NCBI GenBank assembly: GCA_012032575.1
Contig: JAAUSP010000138.1
Location: forward strand, 1 to 14,596
From: Anaerolineales bacterium
GTDB taxonomy: Bacteria > Chloroflexota > Anaerolineae > 4572-78 > J111
Reading direction: 5' to 3'
Length of the DNA: 14,596 nucleotides
Shown: piece by piece, positions 7,778-14,596 of the stretch
Layout: each line of letters begins with the position of its first letter
How positions within the stretch are numbered: the stretch's first letter is position 1
Made by a program: the position numbers and the translations under genes
The notes under the pieces: model-generated
Databases searched by the model: none
What the model saw: only the letters and a program-made list of their open reading frames with translations
What the model was told of the DNA's origin: nothing

Positions 7778-7780
7778 AGG

Positions 7781-8161
7781 CTAAATTAGCCCCAAATTAT
7801 ATTTCAAAGCCCGTTCCACCTCAGCCATTTTGCGGCAGTCAATTGTCCAATGGGTCGGACCACTTTCTCCCCCTGGGGTGGACGCAACCTTGAAGCCGGG
7901 CCTTGTTGCTGAATAGTGGCTATCTGAGCACAATTAACCGCGCCTCGCTCTGCCAGGCCGCTATCCGCCGGTTCAACAATCACCACAAAAGGATAGGGGT
8001 TTAGGGGGAATGGTGCGAGTCAGCGCTACCACAACCGTCGTGGGGCTGTAACGATTGCCTATATCTTGTTGAACAATCAAGGCCGGACGCAATCCGCCTT
8101 GCTCACTGCCTTTGACCGGATCAAGCTCTACCCAGTAAATTTCACCCCGCTGCACTGTCAT
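7781..8161 (-). pseudogene. mazF: MazF/PemK-family toxin, frame broken twice
   Basis: The first frame from the ATG at 8161 gives a clear MazF N-terminus (QRGEIYWVELDPVKGSEQGG, LRPALIVQQDIGN, TTVVVALTRTIPPKP) but stops at 7973. The middle continues in another frame (PFVVIVEPADSGLAERG, NCAQIATIQQ, IGQLTAAK). The end, KMAEVERALKYNLGLI, is back in the first frame. Break 1 is repaired by removing one base from G4 7996-7999 or G5 8004-8008; break 2 by adding one base to T4 7828-7831. Net length is unchanged, giving a normal 126-residue MazF. As written, only 62 residues are made, so toxin activity would be lost if the breaks are real. It overlaps the antitoxin by 20 bases. Confidence 0.85.
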
Positions 8162-8399
8162 TATTCCAAATCTCCGCTATAGCTTGTTGACTGGCTTCCG
8201 CAAATTCACGGGCTTCCTGAGCGTAAAACTGATACCCTTCAGCCGCCAGGGTGTCCTCTTCACTCATTTTGAACTCGACCAGCAAGTTGGCAATAAGTTT
8301 GCTGCGGCTTATACCTTGCTCCAAAGCTCTTCTATCGGCAAACTCAATTAAATCATTGGGTAAAGAGACGGTCACTTTTTGCATTGTTATGGTGGACAT
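8142..8399 (-). CDS. mazE: Ribbon-helix-helix antitoxin of the MazEF pair
   Basis: 85 residues. The N-terminus, QKVTVSLPNDLIEFADRRAL and ISRSKLIANLLVEF, is a ribbon-helix-helix DNA-binding domain of the CopG/MazE type. The C-terminal half is acidic and helical, as expected for the toxin-binding tail. The start at 8399 has GAGAGG 9 bases upstream; the internal Met at 8384 has nothing comparable. Overlap with mazF is 20 bases. It probably represses its own promoter, but no convincing -35/-10 pair was found in 8400-8487, an 88-base AT-rich gap. Confidence 0.85.
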   Translation of the reverse strand: MSTITMQKVTVSLPNDLIEFADRRALEQGISRSKLIANLLVEFKMSEEDTLAAEGYQFYAQEAREFAEASQQAIAEIWNNDSAAG

Positions 8400-8487
8400 A
8401 GATCAAAACCTCTCATAGTAAAACTTAGACATCTTTATTTTACCACCATTTTAGCCATCTTACTAATCATACCAAAGGGACATCATT

Positions 8488-9765
8488 TTAAATCAACATT
8501 TGATACAGAGATGCTGTTTGCCCCGCGATATTATCCCACTCAAATAAATCGCCCAACAACTTTGAACCGGAAGACAGCTTGTTGCCCAGTTCCGGCTCGT
8601 CAACCAGCCGTTTGATGGTTTGGACCAGAGCAACCGTGTTGCGGGGGGGAGCGAGGAGCATATTTTCGCCGGGCCGGATTTCCGGGATGAGGGCCGGATT
8701 AGCCGGCGTGGTGCTGACCACCGGGCAGCCGTGACGCAGCGCCGCAATCAGCGTCGTCCGGCGAAAAGAAACCCCATCCCGATAAGGCATAACCACCCCA
8801 TCGGCTGCCAGCAAATTAGCCGACACTTCCGGCAGGTCCGTATAGCCGGTTCGGTAAACCACCTGGCCCAGGCCGTACCGCTCGATCAAAGCCTGGACCT
8901 GTTGGGCATAAGCGGCATTGGTGGGGTCAGCGTGACCAACATCGCCGCCGATGAGCAGCAGCCGGGCATCAATTCCTTGTTGGCGCAGCAGCGCCAGCGC
9001 CTCGATCAACTCCTCGCCGCCTTTGCTCTCATTCAAAAAGCCGAAATAGGCCAACAGCAGTGTCTTTTCATCCGCCTGATATTTCTTGCGCCATGCAGTC
9101 CTTTCAAAATCAGCGGGCGGCTGCGGCTCGACGTTACTGCCGAGGGGGATGAGGGTGAGCAGGGGGAGATTGGACGCTTCGCGTGGAGATTGGACGCTTC
9201 GCGTGGAGATTGGACGCTTCGCGTGAAGATTGACCATTGCCCATTGACCGTTGACCATTGACAATTGCTCCAAATCCTCCCGGTTGGTACAGATGACCGC
9301 ATCGCTGTGGCGGGCCAGGGCCAGCATAGATTTCCAGCGGAATGCGCCCGCTTTGGGGAAAATATAGGGGACCCGCAAATCGTGGAAGGTGGTCACAATT
9401 CGGGTGGCGATGCCACGCTTTTTGAGAAACCAGGGCAGCCAATTGACCCAGCCGCCCAAATCAAACGCCGCCGCCTGATACTGAATATGCAGAATGTCCG
9501 GCTGCTCCGTTTTGAGAAACTGAGCCACTCCCAACCAGCAGCGCCAACCCCAATCAGGCAGAGAAGCGAAGACGGGAGGAAGAGGCGAAGAGGCGAAGAG
9601 GCGAGGAGGCGAGGATTTCTCTTCGCCTCCGTTCCAGCGGCGGCTTATGAGAATAGAGGACCCAACCCCCAAAGGAGCCAGGTGTTGAGCCAGGTAAGCC
9701 GTATGGTCGGCGATTCCACCCTGCATGGGGGGGTACTCGCCGGTGAGGAAGGTGATTTTTGACAT
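8488..9765 (-). CDS. GT4-family (group 1) glycosyltransferase with in-frame repeat insertions
   Basis: 425 residues of a GT-B fold sugar transferase. Seen: N-terminal FLTGEYPPMQGGIADHTAYL (glycine loop of the acceptor domain), DILHIQYQ, TTFHDLRVPY, then IPLGSNVE at the start of the donor domain, FGFLNESKGGEELIEAL, LLLIGG, and the nucleotide-sugar-binding region MPYRDGVSFRRTTLIAALRHGCPVVST. Such enzymes build surface polysaccharide or glycolipids at the inner face of the membrane. Two loops are swollen by low-complexity DNA: residues about 48-70 (8-nt repeats) and about 167-202 (10-nt and 20-nt repeats), the latter just before the donor domain. Both leave the frame open. The gene pairs with the GT2 gene and polyprenyl synthase upstream. 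Acceptor and donor sugars cannot be assigned. Confidence 0.88.
   Translation of the reverse strand: MSKITFLTGEYPPMQGGIADHTAYLAQHLAPLGVGSSILISRRWNGGEEKSSPPRLFASSPLPPVFASLPDWGWRCWLGVAQFLKTEQPDILHIQYQAAAFDLGGWVNWLPWFLKKRGIATRIVTTFHDLRVPYIFPKAGAFRWKSMLALARHSDAVICTNREDLEQLSMVNGQWAMVNLHAKRPISTRSVQSPREASNLPLLTLIPLGSNVEPQPPADFERTAWRKKYQADEKTLLLAYFGFLNESKGGEELIEALALLRQQGIDARLLLIGGDVGHADPTNAAYAQQVQALIERYGLGQVVYRTGYTDLPEVSANLLAADGVVMPYRDGVSFRRTTLIAALRHGCPVVSTTPANPALIPEIRPGENMLLAPPRNTVALVQTIKRLVDEPELGNKLSSGSKLLGDLFEWDNIAGQTASLYQMLI
9166..9225 (-). repeat. Three perfect 20-nt tandem repeats inside the GT4 gene
   Basis: GAGATTGGACGCTTCGCGTG (plus strand) occurs three times at 9166-9185, 9186-9205 and 9206-9225, with a short partial match after. 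The unit is not a multiple of three, so the three copies are read in three different frames (HAKRPIS, TRSVQS, PREASNL), all open. Three units keep frame; gain or loss of one would shift it. Confidence 0.95.
9229..9267 (-). repeat. Degenerate TTGACCATTG-type repeat inside the GT4 gene
   Basis: A run of related units ATTGACCATTG, CCATTGACCG, TTGACCATTG, ACAATTG lies next to the 20-nt repeats and encodes QLSMVNGQWAMVN. Such short mixed repeats are usual in intergenic DNA of filamentous bacteria and here sit within a coding region. Confidence 0.8.
9581..9612 (-). repeat. 8-nt tandem repeat (4 copies) near the 5' end of the GT4 gene
   Basis: AGAGGCGA is repeated at 9581, 9589 and 9597, followed by GGAGGCGA at 9605. 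A TCGCCTC at 9623-9629 could pair with GAGGCGA at 9606-9612. It encodes a Ser/Pro/Phe/Ala loop. As 8 is not a multiple of three, copy changes would alter the frame. Confidence 0.85.
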
Positions 9766-9799
9766 GGGTTGATTACAAGTAAGCCATAGGAACGTAGCG

Positions 9800-9853
9800 C
9801 GTGGTGCGTAGTCAAGTTACGCACCACGCACCACGTTTCGCGCACCACGTTTC
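9800..9853. repeat. GTGGTGCGT-family inverted repeat downstream of the GT2 gene
   Basis: CGTGGTGCGTA (9800-9810) pairs perfectly with 9818-9828 around a 7-base loop. Two further GCACCACGTTTC units at 9828-9839 and 9842-9853 run into the GT2 stop codon. There is no T tract, so it is not a standard terminator. The same word family recurs at 10834-10877. Confidence 0.8.
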
Positions 9854-10783
9854 ACATCCCCCGCAGCACTTCACCGTAAGCCGCCATCCGTTCCCGCCGC
9901 AGTTCGCGCCGGTGGCCGAGCAGCCATTTGAGGCTTTCCTCGCCCCACTGCAAGGCAAAGGTCAACCATAAAAAAGCCGGAGGAAAGCAGCCCAAACAGA
10001 ACCGAAATATTTGCGGGTGTAACGCAGTTTGCTGCATTGAAAACGCAAAGTCCGCGCGGCTACTACCTGCTCGCTCGATTTGCCTTCGTAGTGGGTCACT
10101 TGAGCAGTTGGCAGGTAATGTGTTTCCCAGCCGGCAGCAGCGCTGCGGCGACACCAGTCGGTTTCCTCAAAATACATAAAAAAGGCTTCGTCAATCGGGC
10201 CAACCTGCTGCCAGGCTTCACGGCGGATTAAAATGGCCGCACCGACCACCCAATCCACTTTTTGGGGGTGGTCAGCGGGCTGATGGACCAAGTGGTAGTT
10301 TTGAATGTGGCGGTTGTGGGGAAACCACTGCCCCAGCAAAGTGCTCTCCCAAAATAAGGTTCCCAGGGTGGGAAAAGACCGGCGTGAGGATTGACTGGAG
10401 CCATCGGGCCAGAGAAGCTGCGGCCCTAAGGCACCAACGGTGGGATGGGTGTCCATATACTCAACCATGCGCCACAAGGTTTCAGGTTGTACCACGGTAT
10501 CGGGATTGAGGAGAAAAATATAGCGGCCCTGAGCCTGAGCTGCTCCAGCATTATTACCACCCGCATAACCCAAATTTTGCTCGCTGGCAATCAGCCGCAC
10601 CTGCGGGAATTCCCGGCGAACCATCTCCGGGCTGCCGTCGCTGGAGGCGCTGTCAACAACAATGATTTCGGTGATGAGTTGAGGGGTGGTTTGGCCGGCA
10701 GCCAGCAAAGATCGAAGGCAAGCGCGCAGCAGGTCTTTGACATTCCAATTAACAACAACGACGGATAAATCGGGTTTCACCAA
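9852..10783 (-). CDS. GT2-family glycosyltransferase, C-terminus frameshifted
   Basis: A GT-A fold transferase: LSVVVVNWNVKDLLRACL at the N-terminus, VDSASSDGS (nucleotide binding), NLGYAGGNNAGA, FLLNPDTVV (metal-binding DxD position), VVGAAILIRREAW and EAFFMYFEETDWCRR (catalytic region). This is the rhamnosyltransferase-like branch of GT2. As written it stops at 9962 after AFLRLFYG (273 residues). The other frame continues with LWLTFALQWGEESLKWLLG, then HRRELRRERMAAYGEVL, the normal tail of the family. One extra base in the A6 run at 9970-9975 restores a protein of 310 residues. The catalytic domain is intact either way. Start is TTG 10783 or GTG 10780, both with weak ribosome sites. Confidence 0.87.
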
Positions 10784-10833
10784 AGAGAATCTGACTACTC
10801 AGGCAGTTTTAAGATTTACATTCTGCAAGGACG

Positions 10834-10877
10834 TGGTGCGTGGTGCGTAAAGAAAGTATACCACGCACCACGCACCA
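10834..10877. repeat. GTGGTGCGT-family inverted repeat upstream of the GT2 gene
   Basis: A perfect 15-bp stem (TGGTGCGTGGTGCGT at 10834-10848 with 10863-10877) encloses a 14-base AT-rich loop. It lies between the polyprenyl synthase stop and the GT2 start. The minus-strand loop contains TGG-TATACT (10863-10855), an extended -10-like sequence without a -35, which might serve the GT2 gene (low confidence). Confidence 0.85.
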
Positions 10878-10901
10878 GAGTTTTTTCCGGGAATTAATAA
10901 G

Positions 10902-11876
10902 CTAAATATCTCTCGCCACCGTATAATCGGCGATGCCGTGCATGGCCTGGCGATAGGAGTTCGCGGGCAGCTTTTCCAGGTCGGCCTGGGCCTGACGGGC
11001 AAAGCGGCGAGCTTCTTCCATAGCCTTTTCCACACAACCGGAAGCGCGAATCTGCTCGACCACGGCCAGGATTTCCTTGTCGCCCACCGGCTCGCGGCGC
11101 ACTGCTTTGAGGATGGTCGGATGGTCAGGGGATTTCTCGGAGAAGAGCATCACCGGCAGGGTGGCAATACCCTGGCGCAGATCATTGGCCACCGGCTTAC
11201 CCATGCGCTCTTCATCGCCCCGAAAATCCAGCACATCATCTACAATCTGAAAGGCCATACCGAGGTGATAGCCGTAATCGTGCAGTGCCTGCACTTCATG
11301 TTCGGGCGCACCGCACAGAATTGCCCCGGTTTGGGTTCCGGCAGCAAAAAGGGAGGCGGTTTTGGCAAAGATGCGCTGGTGATACTCATCATAACTGGGC
11401 ACCTGCCGATGACCATCGTTGAAAAGCTGCTGTAATTCACCGCCGACAATGGTCATCAGGGTTTGCGAGAAAATCCTGACAATCCGCACGTGGTCGGTTT
11501 CAGCGGCCAAACCGGCGGAGCGGGCAAATAGATAATCGCCGGTGAGGATGGTTGCGCCGGGACTCCAACTGGTGTTGAGCGTCGGCAGGCCGCGCCTGAA
11601 CAATGAATTATCAATCAGGTCGTCGTGAACCAAAGTAGCCGTATGCAGCAGTTCAACCGAAGCTGCCAGAGCGTAAGATTTTTCTTTGTCCACCGGGTAA
11701 AAGTTGGCGGCCATCAATGTCAGCGCCGGGCGCAGCCGCTTGCCGCCGGCACCCATCAGGTAGTCAATGACCGCCTGTAAATCCTTGTACCGTTCCGATA
11801 CCCCGGAACGCATTTTTTCCTCAACTCGCTTTATATCTTCTGCCACCAGGTCGAGCAGACTAACGGTGTGTGCCAT
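10902..11876 (-). CDS. Long-chain trans-polyprenyl diphosphate synthase
   Basis: 324 residues, normal length. It has GGKRLRP (44-50, isopentenyl-PP binding), the first aspartate motif DDLID (85-89), and the second DDVLD (213-217). Residues before the first motif (LLHTATLVHDD) lack the bulky aromatic pair of farnesyl synthases, which fits a longer product such as the quinone side chain (C30-C50). The enzyme adds isopentenyl units to an allylic diphosphate in the cytosol using Mg2+. Product length cannot be fixed from sequence. The start at 11876 has AAGGA 5 bases upstream and a good promoter behind it. Intact. Confidence 0.92.
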   Translation of the reverse strand: MAHTVSLLDLVAEDIKRVEEKMRSGVSERYKDLQAVIDYLMGAGGKRLRPALTLMAANFYPVDKEKSYALAASVELLHTATLVHDDLIDNSLFRRGLPTLNTSWSPGATILTGDYLFARSAGLAAETDHVRIVRIFSQTLMTIVGGELQQLFNDGHRQVPSYDEYHQRIFAKTASLFAAGTQTGAILCGAPEHEVQALHDYGYHLGMAFQIVDDVLDFRGDEERMGKPVANDLRQGIATLPVMLFSEKSPDHPTILKAVRREPVGDKEILAVVEQIRASGCVEKAMEEARRFARQAQADLEKLPANSYRQAMHGIADYTVARDI

Positions 11877-11939
11877 GAGTGTCCTTAATCTACAGTTATG
11901 TCCAATACTTTCAAAAAATTCTGAAAGTTATGTAGGTAA

Positions 11940-11968
11940 ATTTTATCACAAGCACAGGTGAAAGTCAA
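11940..11968 (-). promoter_or_regulatory. Promoter of the polyprenyl diphosphate synthase gene
   Basis: On the minus strand TTGACT (11968-11963), 17-base spacer, TAAAAT (11945-11940). The predicted leader is about 57 bases and holds a 7-bp hairpin (11907-11913 with 11922-11928) whose loop contains the T run, so it is not a terminator. The hairpin's role is unknown. Confidence 0.65.
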
Positions 11969-12009
11969 TAAAACAGGCAGGTAGTAAGCGCGGAAACTGA
12001 ACAGAGTGG

Positions 12010-12795
12010 TCAGGCCGCCGGAATTTGAAATTTGAAGAGGGTCAGGGTATTTGCGGTTAAATGCCGGCTCATCTCGGCCAGAGACAGATCTTTCAGGGCG
12101 GCTACCCGCTCGGCTATCAATTTAACATGGGCCGGTTCGTTTCGTTTGCCGCGAAAGGGATGGGGGGCGAGAAAAGGGGCATCTGTTTCAACCAGGAGGC
12201 GGTCAGGCGGCGCGGCGGCCACAATTTCCGGCAAATCGCGGGCATTTTTAAAGGTGACCGGTCCGCTGATACCCAGATAGAAACCCAGGTCAACCGCCTC
12301 TTCGGCCATTGCCCTATTACCCGAAAAAGAATGCAGCACCAGACCAGGATGGTTTTGGCCGGTGCCCCATTCGCGCAAAACCGCCATGGTATCTTCAGCG
12401 GCCTCGCGCTGGTGGATAATAACCGGTTTATTCAATTCAGTAGCCAGAGTCAACTGCTGTTCAAAAATGCGGCGCTGTACCGGGCGAGGCGCTTCGTCCC
12501 AATGGTAATCCAGCCCAATCTCGCCAATCGCCACCACCTTGGGATGAGCGGCCAAAACCCGCAGTTGGGCCAGCGCTGAGGCGTCAAAAGCGCTGGCTGC
12601 GTTAGGATGGAATCCAATCGCGGCGTACAAATGGGGCAGGGTTTCGGCCAGGTTGACCACCTGCCGGCTGTCGTCTAAATCGGTGCTGGGATTGACGAAG
12701 GCGACAATCCCGGCGGCTTCGGCACGCGCCAAAACCTCGGCCCGATCATCGTCGAAGGCATTAAAATTGAGGTGACAATGGGAGTCAATTAGCAT
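12010..12795 (-). CDS. tatD: TatD-family metal-dependent deoxyribonuclease
   Basis: 261 residues, the usual TatD length. Metal-site motifs are all present: DSHCHLNF (His 6, His 8), GEIGLDYHWDE (Glu 92), PVIIHQRE (His 128), LHSFSGN (His 155) and ETDAPFLAPHPFRGKRNEP (Asp 205). TatD proteins are TIM-barrel hydrolases with 3'-5' exonuclease activity, linked to DNA repair and degradation in the cytosol. It has its own promoter-like sequence upstream and 133 bases to the next gene, so it is probably transcribed alone. No ribosome site of note before the ATG at 12795. Intact. Confidence 0.93.
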   Translation of the reverse strand: MLIDSHCHLNFNAFDDDRAEVLARAEAAGIVAFVNPSTDLDDSRQVVNLAETLPHLYAAIGFHPNAASAFDASALAQLRVLAAHPKVVAIGEIGLDYHWDEAPRPVQRRIFEQQLTLATELNKPVIIHQREAAEDTMAVLREWGTGQNHPGLVLHSFSGNRAMAEEAVDLGFYLGISGPVTFKNARDLPEIVAAAPPDRLLVETDAPFLAPHPFRGKRNEPAHVKLIAERVAALKDLSLAEMSRHLTANTLTLFKFQIPAA

Positions 12796-12810
12796 AGGTT
12801 ACGGCTCAAA

Positions 12811-12839
12811 AGTATACCAGAAGCAAAAAAGAGGAGCAA
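12811..12839 (-). promoter_or_regulatory. Likely promoter of tatD
   Basis: On the minus strand TTGCTC (12839-12834), 17-base spacer, TATACT (12816-12811), about 15 bases before the ATG, giving a leader of under 10 bases. The -10 is good, the -35 weak. Confidence 0.4.
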
Positions 12840-12864
12840 ACACATTTACCATAATTAAAATTCA

Positions 12865-12894
12865 TTGGACTCTTTGGCCGCTATAATTTATAAT
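12865..12894 (+). promoter_or_regulatory. Promoter of the STAND-like ATPase gene
   Basis: Plus strand TTGGAC (12865-12870), 18-base spacer, perfect TATAAT (12889-12894). A second TATAAT at 12882 has no suitable -35. The leader of about 58 bases ends with GGAG (12947-12950), 8 bases before the ATG. With the tatD promoter this makes a divergent control region of 163 bases. Confidence 0.6.
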
Positions 12895-12958
12895 ATCAGT
12901 AATTGTCAGGCGTTTTCCCCACTTAAATTCAAATTAATCAACCTATGGAGCAACTCGG

Positions 12959-14596
12959 ATGTCAACCGAGACCGAAACTTTGATCATCAATCCCTACATT
13001 GCTGGATCTCCCGTTAAAGACGCCACTATGTTTTTTGGCCGTGAGGACGTATATGCCTGGCTGCGTCAACATTTGCGCGGCGCTTTCCAGCACAATGCCA
13101 TTGTTTTGTATGGGGAACGGCGCAGCGGAAAAACCTCGGTGCTGTACCAGATGAAGGATAAACTGGGCGACCCGCTGTATGTCCCGGTTTTGCTGGATTT
13201 GCAAGGCATGGGGCTGGAAGGGATTGATGGTTTTCTGTGGGAGGTGGCGCGTAAAGTGGTTCTGGCCCTGCGCGGCGTCGAGGGTATCCCGCCGTTGGAG
13301 CGACCGGCCCGCCAGGATTTTGAGCAAAATCCCCGCCAGCAATTTGAAGACGTTTTTCTGCCGCCCGTGATCGAAGCCTTGGGTCAGCGTTCGCTGCTGT
13401 TAATGTTCGATGAGGCCAACCGCCTGGCCGAAAAAGTGCAAGTGGGTGACTTGCCCCCGGACATTTTTGATTATTTGCGGGCCTTGATTCAACAGACAAA
13501 CCGGGTCAATTTTCTGTTTTCAATCGGCAATCGCCTGGAGGCTGACTCCAGAGGCTCATCCCAACTGTTCAACCTGGCCGTTTATCGCAAAATCAGTTTT
13601 TTGGAACAGGATTATGCTGAAGATTTAATTATCAGGCCCGTAGCCGCCTATTATCGCTGCACTCGAGCGGCGATTGAGCGCATTTACCAGCTTACCTCTG
13701 GTCAGGCTTATTACACCCAACTGGTCTGTCACAATCTATTTACCCGCTGGTCCAAAGATAAACCGGCCGAATTGGATGTAGCCGATGTCGAGGCCATTCT
13801 GCCGGATGTGATCGAACAAGGAACGCCCAACTTCCAGTTTGTCTGGGAGGACTCCTCGCCGGTAGAACGGGCTATTCTGGCGGCCCTGGCTGATCGAACG
13901 CCTCAGTATAAAGCCGGGGTGATGCGCCGCAATCTGGACCGGGCCATGCACGGGGTCAAATTGTACCCCCCCAGCGGCGATGTGACCAGCGGACTGCGGC
14001 GGCTTTTTGAACGGGACGTTATCAACGATCAGGAACCATACCAGTTTCGGGTCACGTTAATGCGCCAATGGATCAGTAAATTCAGACGGCTCGAATGGGT
14101 TCGGGAGGAGTTAGGCGAGGTCGCCCGGCAATGGGAAAAAATTGAGGAACAACGCCGCGCCAAAGCACCCACCGCCAGGGAGCGCGCCCTGCGCTGGGCT
14201 GCGCCGGTCTTGGCCGTGCTGCTGGTTTTGATTCTGATCGGGGGTTACTTCCTGAGACGGGAATCTACAGCCGCCCTGGAAGCCGCCGAGGCTCGTCGCG
14301 CCACGGAAGTAGCTCAGTTGATTCAGGCCAACAGCACTCAAGCTGCCGAGAGCCAGCTTCTGCTTAACGCCGCCAGCACCCAAGTTGCTGAGGCTGTTCA
14401 AAGTGGCGATAACGAACAAGCCATTGCAGCGCGGGGTACCGCCGAGGCGCTCGTCGCTTTGAACGAGGCGTTGGAAGCCACCGCCGTCAGCGCGGCGGCG
14501 GTTAAAAGCGACAGCGTTAGCTCAGATAGCGGCCTTAACTGCCGCCACGGCCACGCCCGAAATTGTCGCGCCTCCACCCAGCGACACGCCCTTGCC
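12959..14596 (+). CDS. Membrane-anchored STAND-like AAA ATPase, runs off the window
   Basis: Open from ATG 12959 to the window end (546 codons, partial). Near the N-terminus NPYIAGSPV and MFFGREDVYAWL precede a P-loop GERRSGKTS (52-60); Walker B is LLLMFDE (146-152). This FGRE + GxRRxGKTS pattern is typical of STAND/AAA_16 NTPases that act as signalling switches. A winged-helix-like region follows, then one membrane helix (WAAPVLAVLLVLILIGGYF, about 413-431) and a long Ala/Gln/Glu coiled coil. The ATPase should be cytosolic and the C-terminal part outside. After 14507 the frame turns Cys/His/Arg-rich, whereas removing one A from A4 14504-14507 gives a TATPEIVAPPP-type linker, so a frame break is likely. 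The C-terminal sensor domain lies beyond the window. Confidence 0.8.
   Translation, partial: MSTETETLIINPYIAGSPVKDATMFFGREDVYAWLRQHLRGAFQHNAIVLYGERRSGKTSVLYQMKDKLGDPLYVPVLLDLQGMGLEGIDGFLWEVARKVVLALRGVEGIPPLERPARQDFEQNPRQQFEDVFLPPVIEALGQRSLLLMFDEANRLAEKVQVGDLPPDIFDYLRALIQQTNRVNFLFSIGNRLEADSRGSSQLFNLAVYRKISFLEQDYAEDLIIRPVAAYYRCTRAAIERIYQLTSGQAYYTQLVCHNLFTRWSKDKPAELDVADVEAILPDVIEQGTPNFQFVWEDSSPVERAILAALADRTPQYKAGVMRRNLDRAMHGVKLYPPSGDVTSGLRRLFERDVINDQEPYQFRVTLMRQWISKFRRLEWVREELGEVARQWEKIEEQRRAKAPTARERALRWAAPVLAVLLVLILIGGYFLRRESTAALEAAEARRATEVAQLIQANSTQAAESQLLLNAASTQVAEAVQSGDNEQAIAARGTAEALVALNEALEATAVSAAAVKSDSVSSDSGLNCRHGHARNCRASTQRHALA

Noticed and set aside
7796..7801. TATAAT on the minus strand before ybaK
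   Set aside because: It falls in the restored mazF codons for KYN and has no acceptable -35 at 16-18 bases, so it is probably coding.
8620..9261. 213-codon plus-strand open frame inside the GT4 gene
   Set aside because: It is antisense to a clear GT4 coding sequence, shows no recognisable domain and has no ribosome site; it reads as a shadow of GC-rich codons.
9166..9267. CRISPR array
   Set aside because: The 20-nt units are directly tandem without spacers and are part of an open glycosyltransferase frame; no cas genes.
9800..9853. Intrinsic terminator after the GT2 gene
   Set aside because: The hairpin is stable but has no T tract on either side; the same word family at 10834 suggests a dispersed repeat.
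12061..12579. 172-codon plus-strand open frame inside tatD
   Set aside because: Antisense to a complete TatD protein with all metal-site motifs; no family resemblance of its own.
13026..13499. Minus-strand open frames of 126-157 codons opposite the STAND-like gene
   Set aside because: The plus frame has Walker A and B motifs, a promoter and a ribosome site; the minus frames are Pro/Arg/His-rich shadows.

Overview
The window looks like a chromosomal segment of a moderately GC-rich, non-proteobacterial bacterium, most likely a Chloroflexota (Anaerolineae-like) genome. This rests on inference. The pointers are a Ser/Thr kinase fused to many TPRs, a GAAC-N4-GTTC (DinR-type) SOS box, short GTGGTGCGT-type repeat hairpins, clustered toxin-antitoxin (TA) pairs and a membrane-anchored STAND-like ATPase. 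No rRNA, tRNA, IS element or CRISPR array was seen. All genes are on the minus strand except the last, which starts at 12959 on plus and runs off the window.

Layout, left to right. (1) 7-1249: a radical SAM protein of the putative DNA repair/modification type with its terminator and a well-formed promoter whose spacer holds a perfect palindromic SOS box. (2) 1273-1834: a MazF-type toxin and its antitoxin. (3) 1997-6396: a signalling block with a Clp-type AAA+ protein that has only the N-domain and first ATPase domain, a Ser/Thr kinase with about 14 TPRs, and a truncated second kinase whose stop codon touches the start of the TPR kinase. (4) 6451-8399: a TumE/DUF6516-type TA pair, a YbaK-type deacylase and a MazEF pair; the deacylase and MazF are frame-broken. 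(5) 8488-11876: envelope-type genes, namely a GT4 glycosyltransferase carrying out-of-frame tandem repeats, a GT2 glycosyltransferase flanked by repeat hairpins, and a long-chain polyprenyl diphosphate synthase. (6) 12010-12795: a TatD-family DNase. (7) 12796-12958: a divergent promoter region, then the plus-strand STAND-like ATPase.

A recurring theme is broken reading frames. Six places were found where changing one mononucleotide run by one base restores a recognisable protein: the kinase N-terminus, YbaK, MazF twice, the GT2 C-terminus and the STAND protein near the window end. Four need one extra A/T; two need one base fewer. Consensus homopolymer errors are the simplest reading, but true pseudogenes or slippage cannot be excluded from the sequence.

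The most notable biology is the SOS-controlled radical SAM gene, the kinase-TPR/half-Clp pair bracketed by three TA modules, and a glycosyltransferase with built-in 20-nt and 8-nt tandem repeats that could switch its frame.
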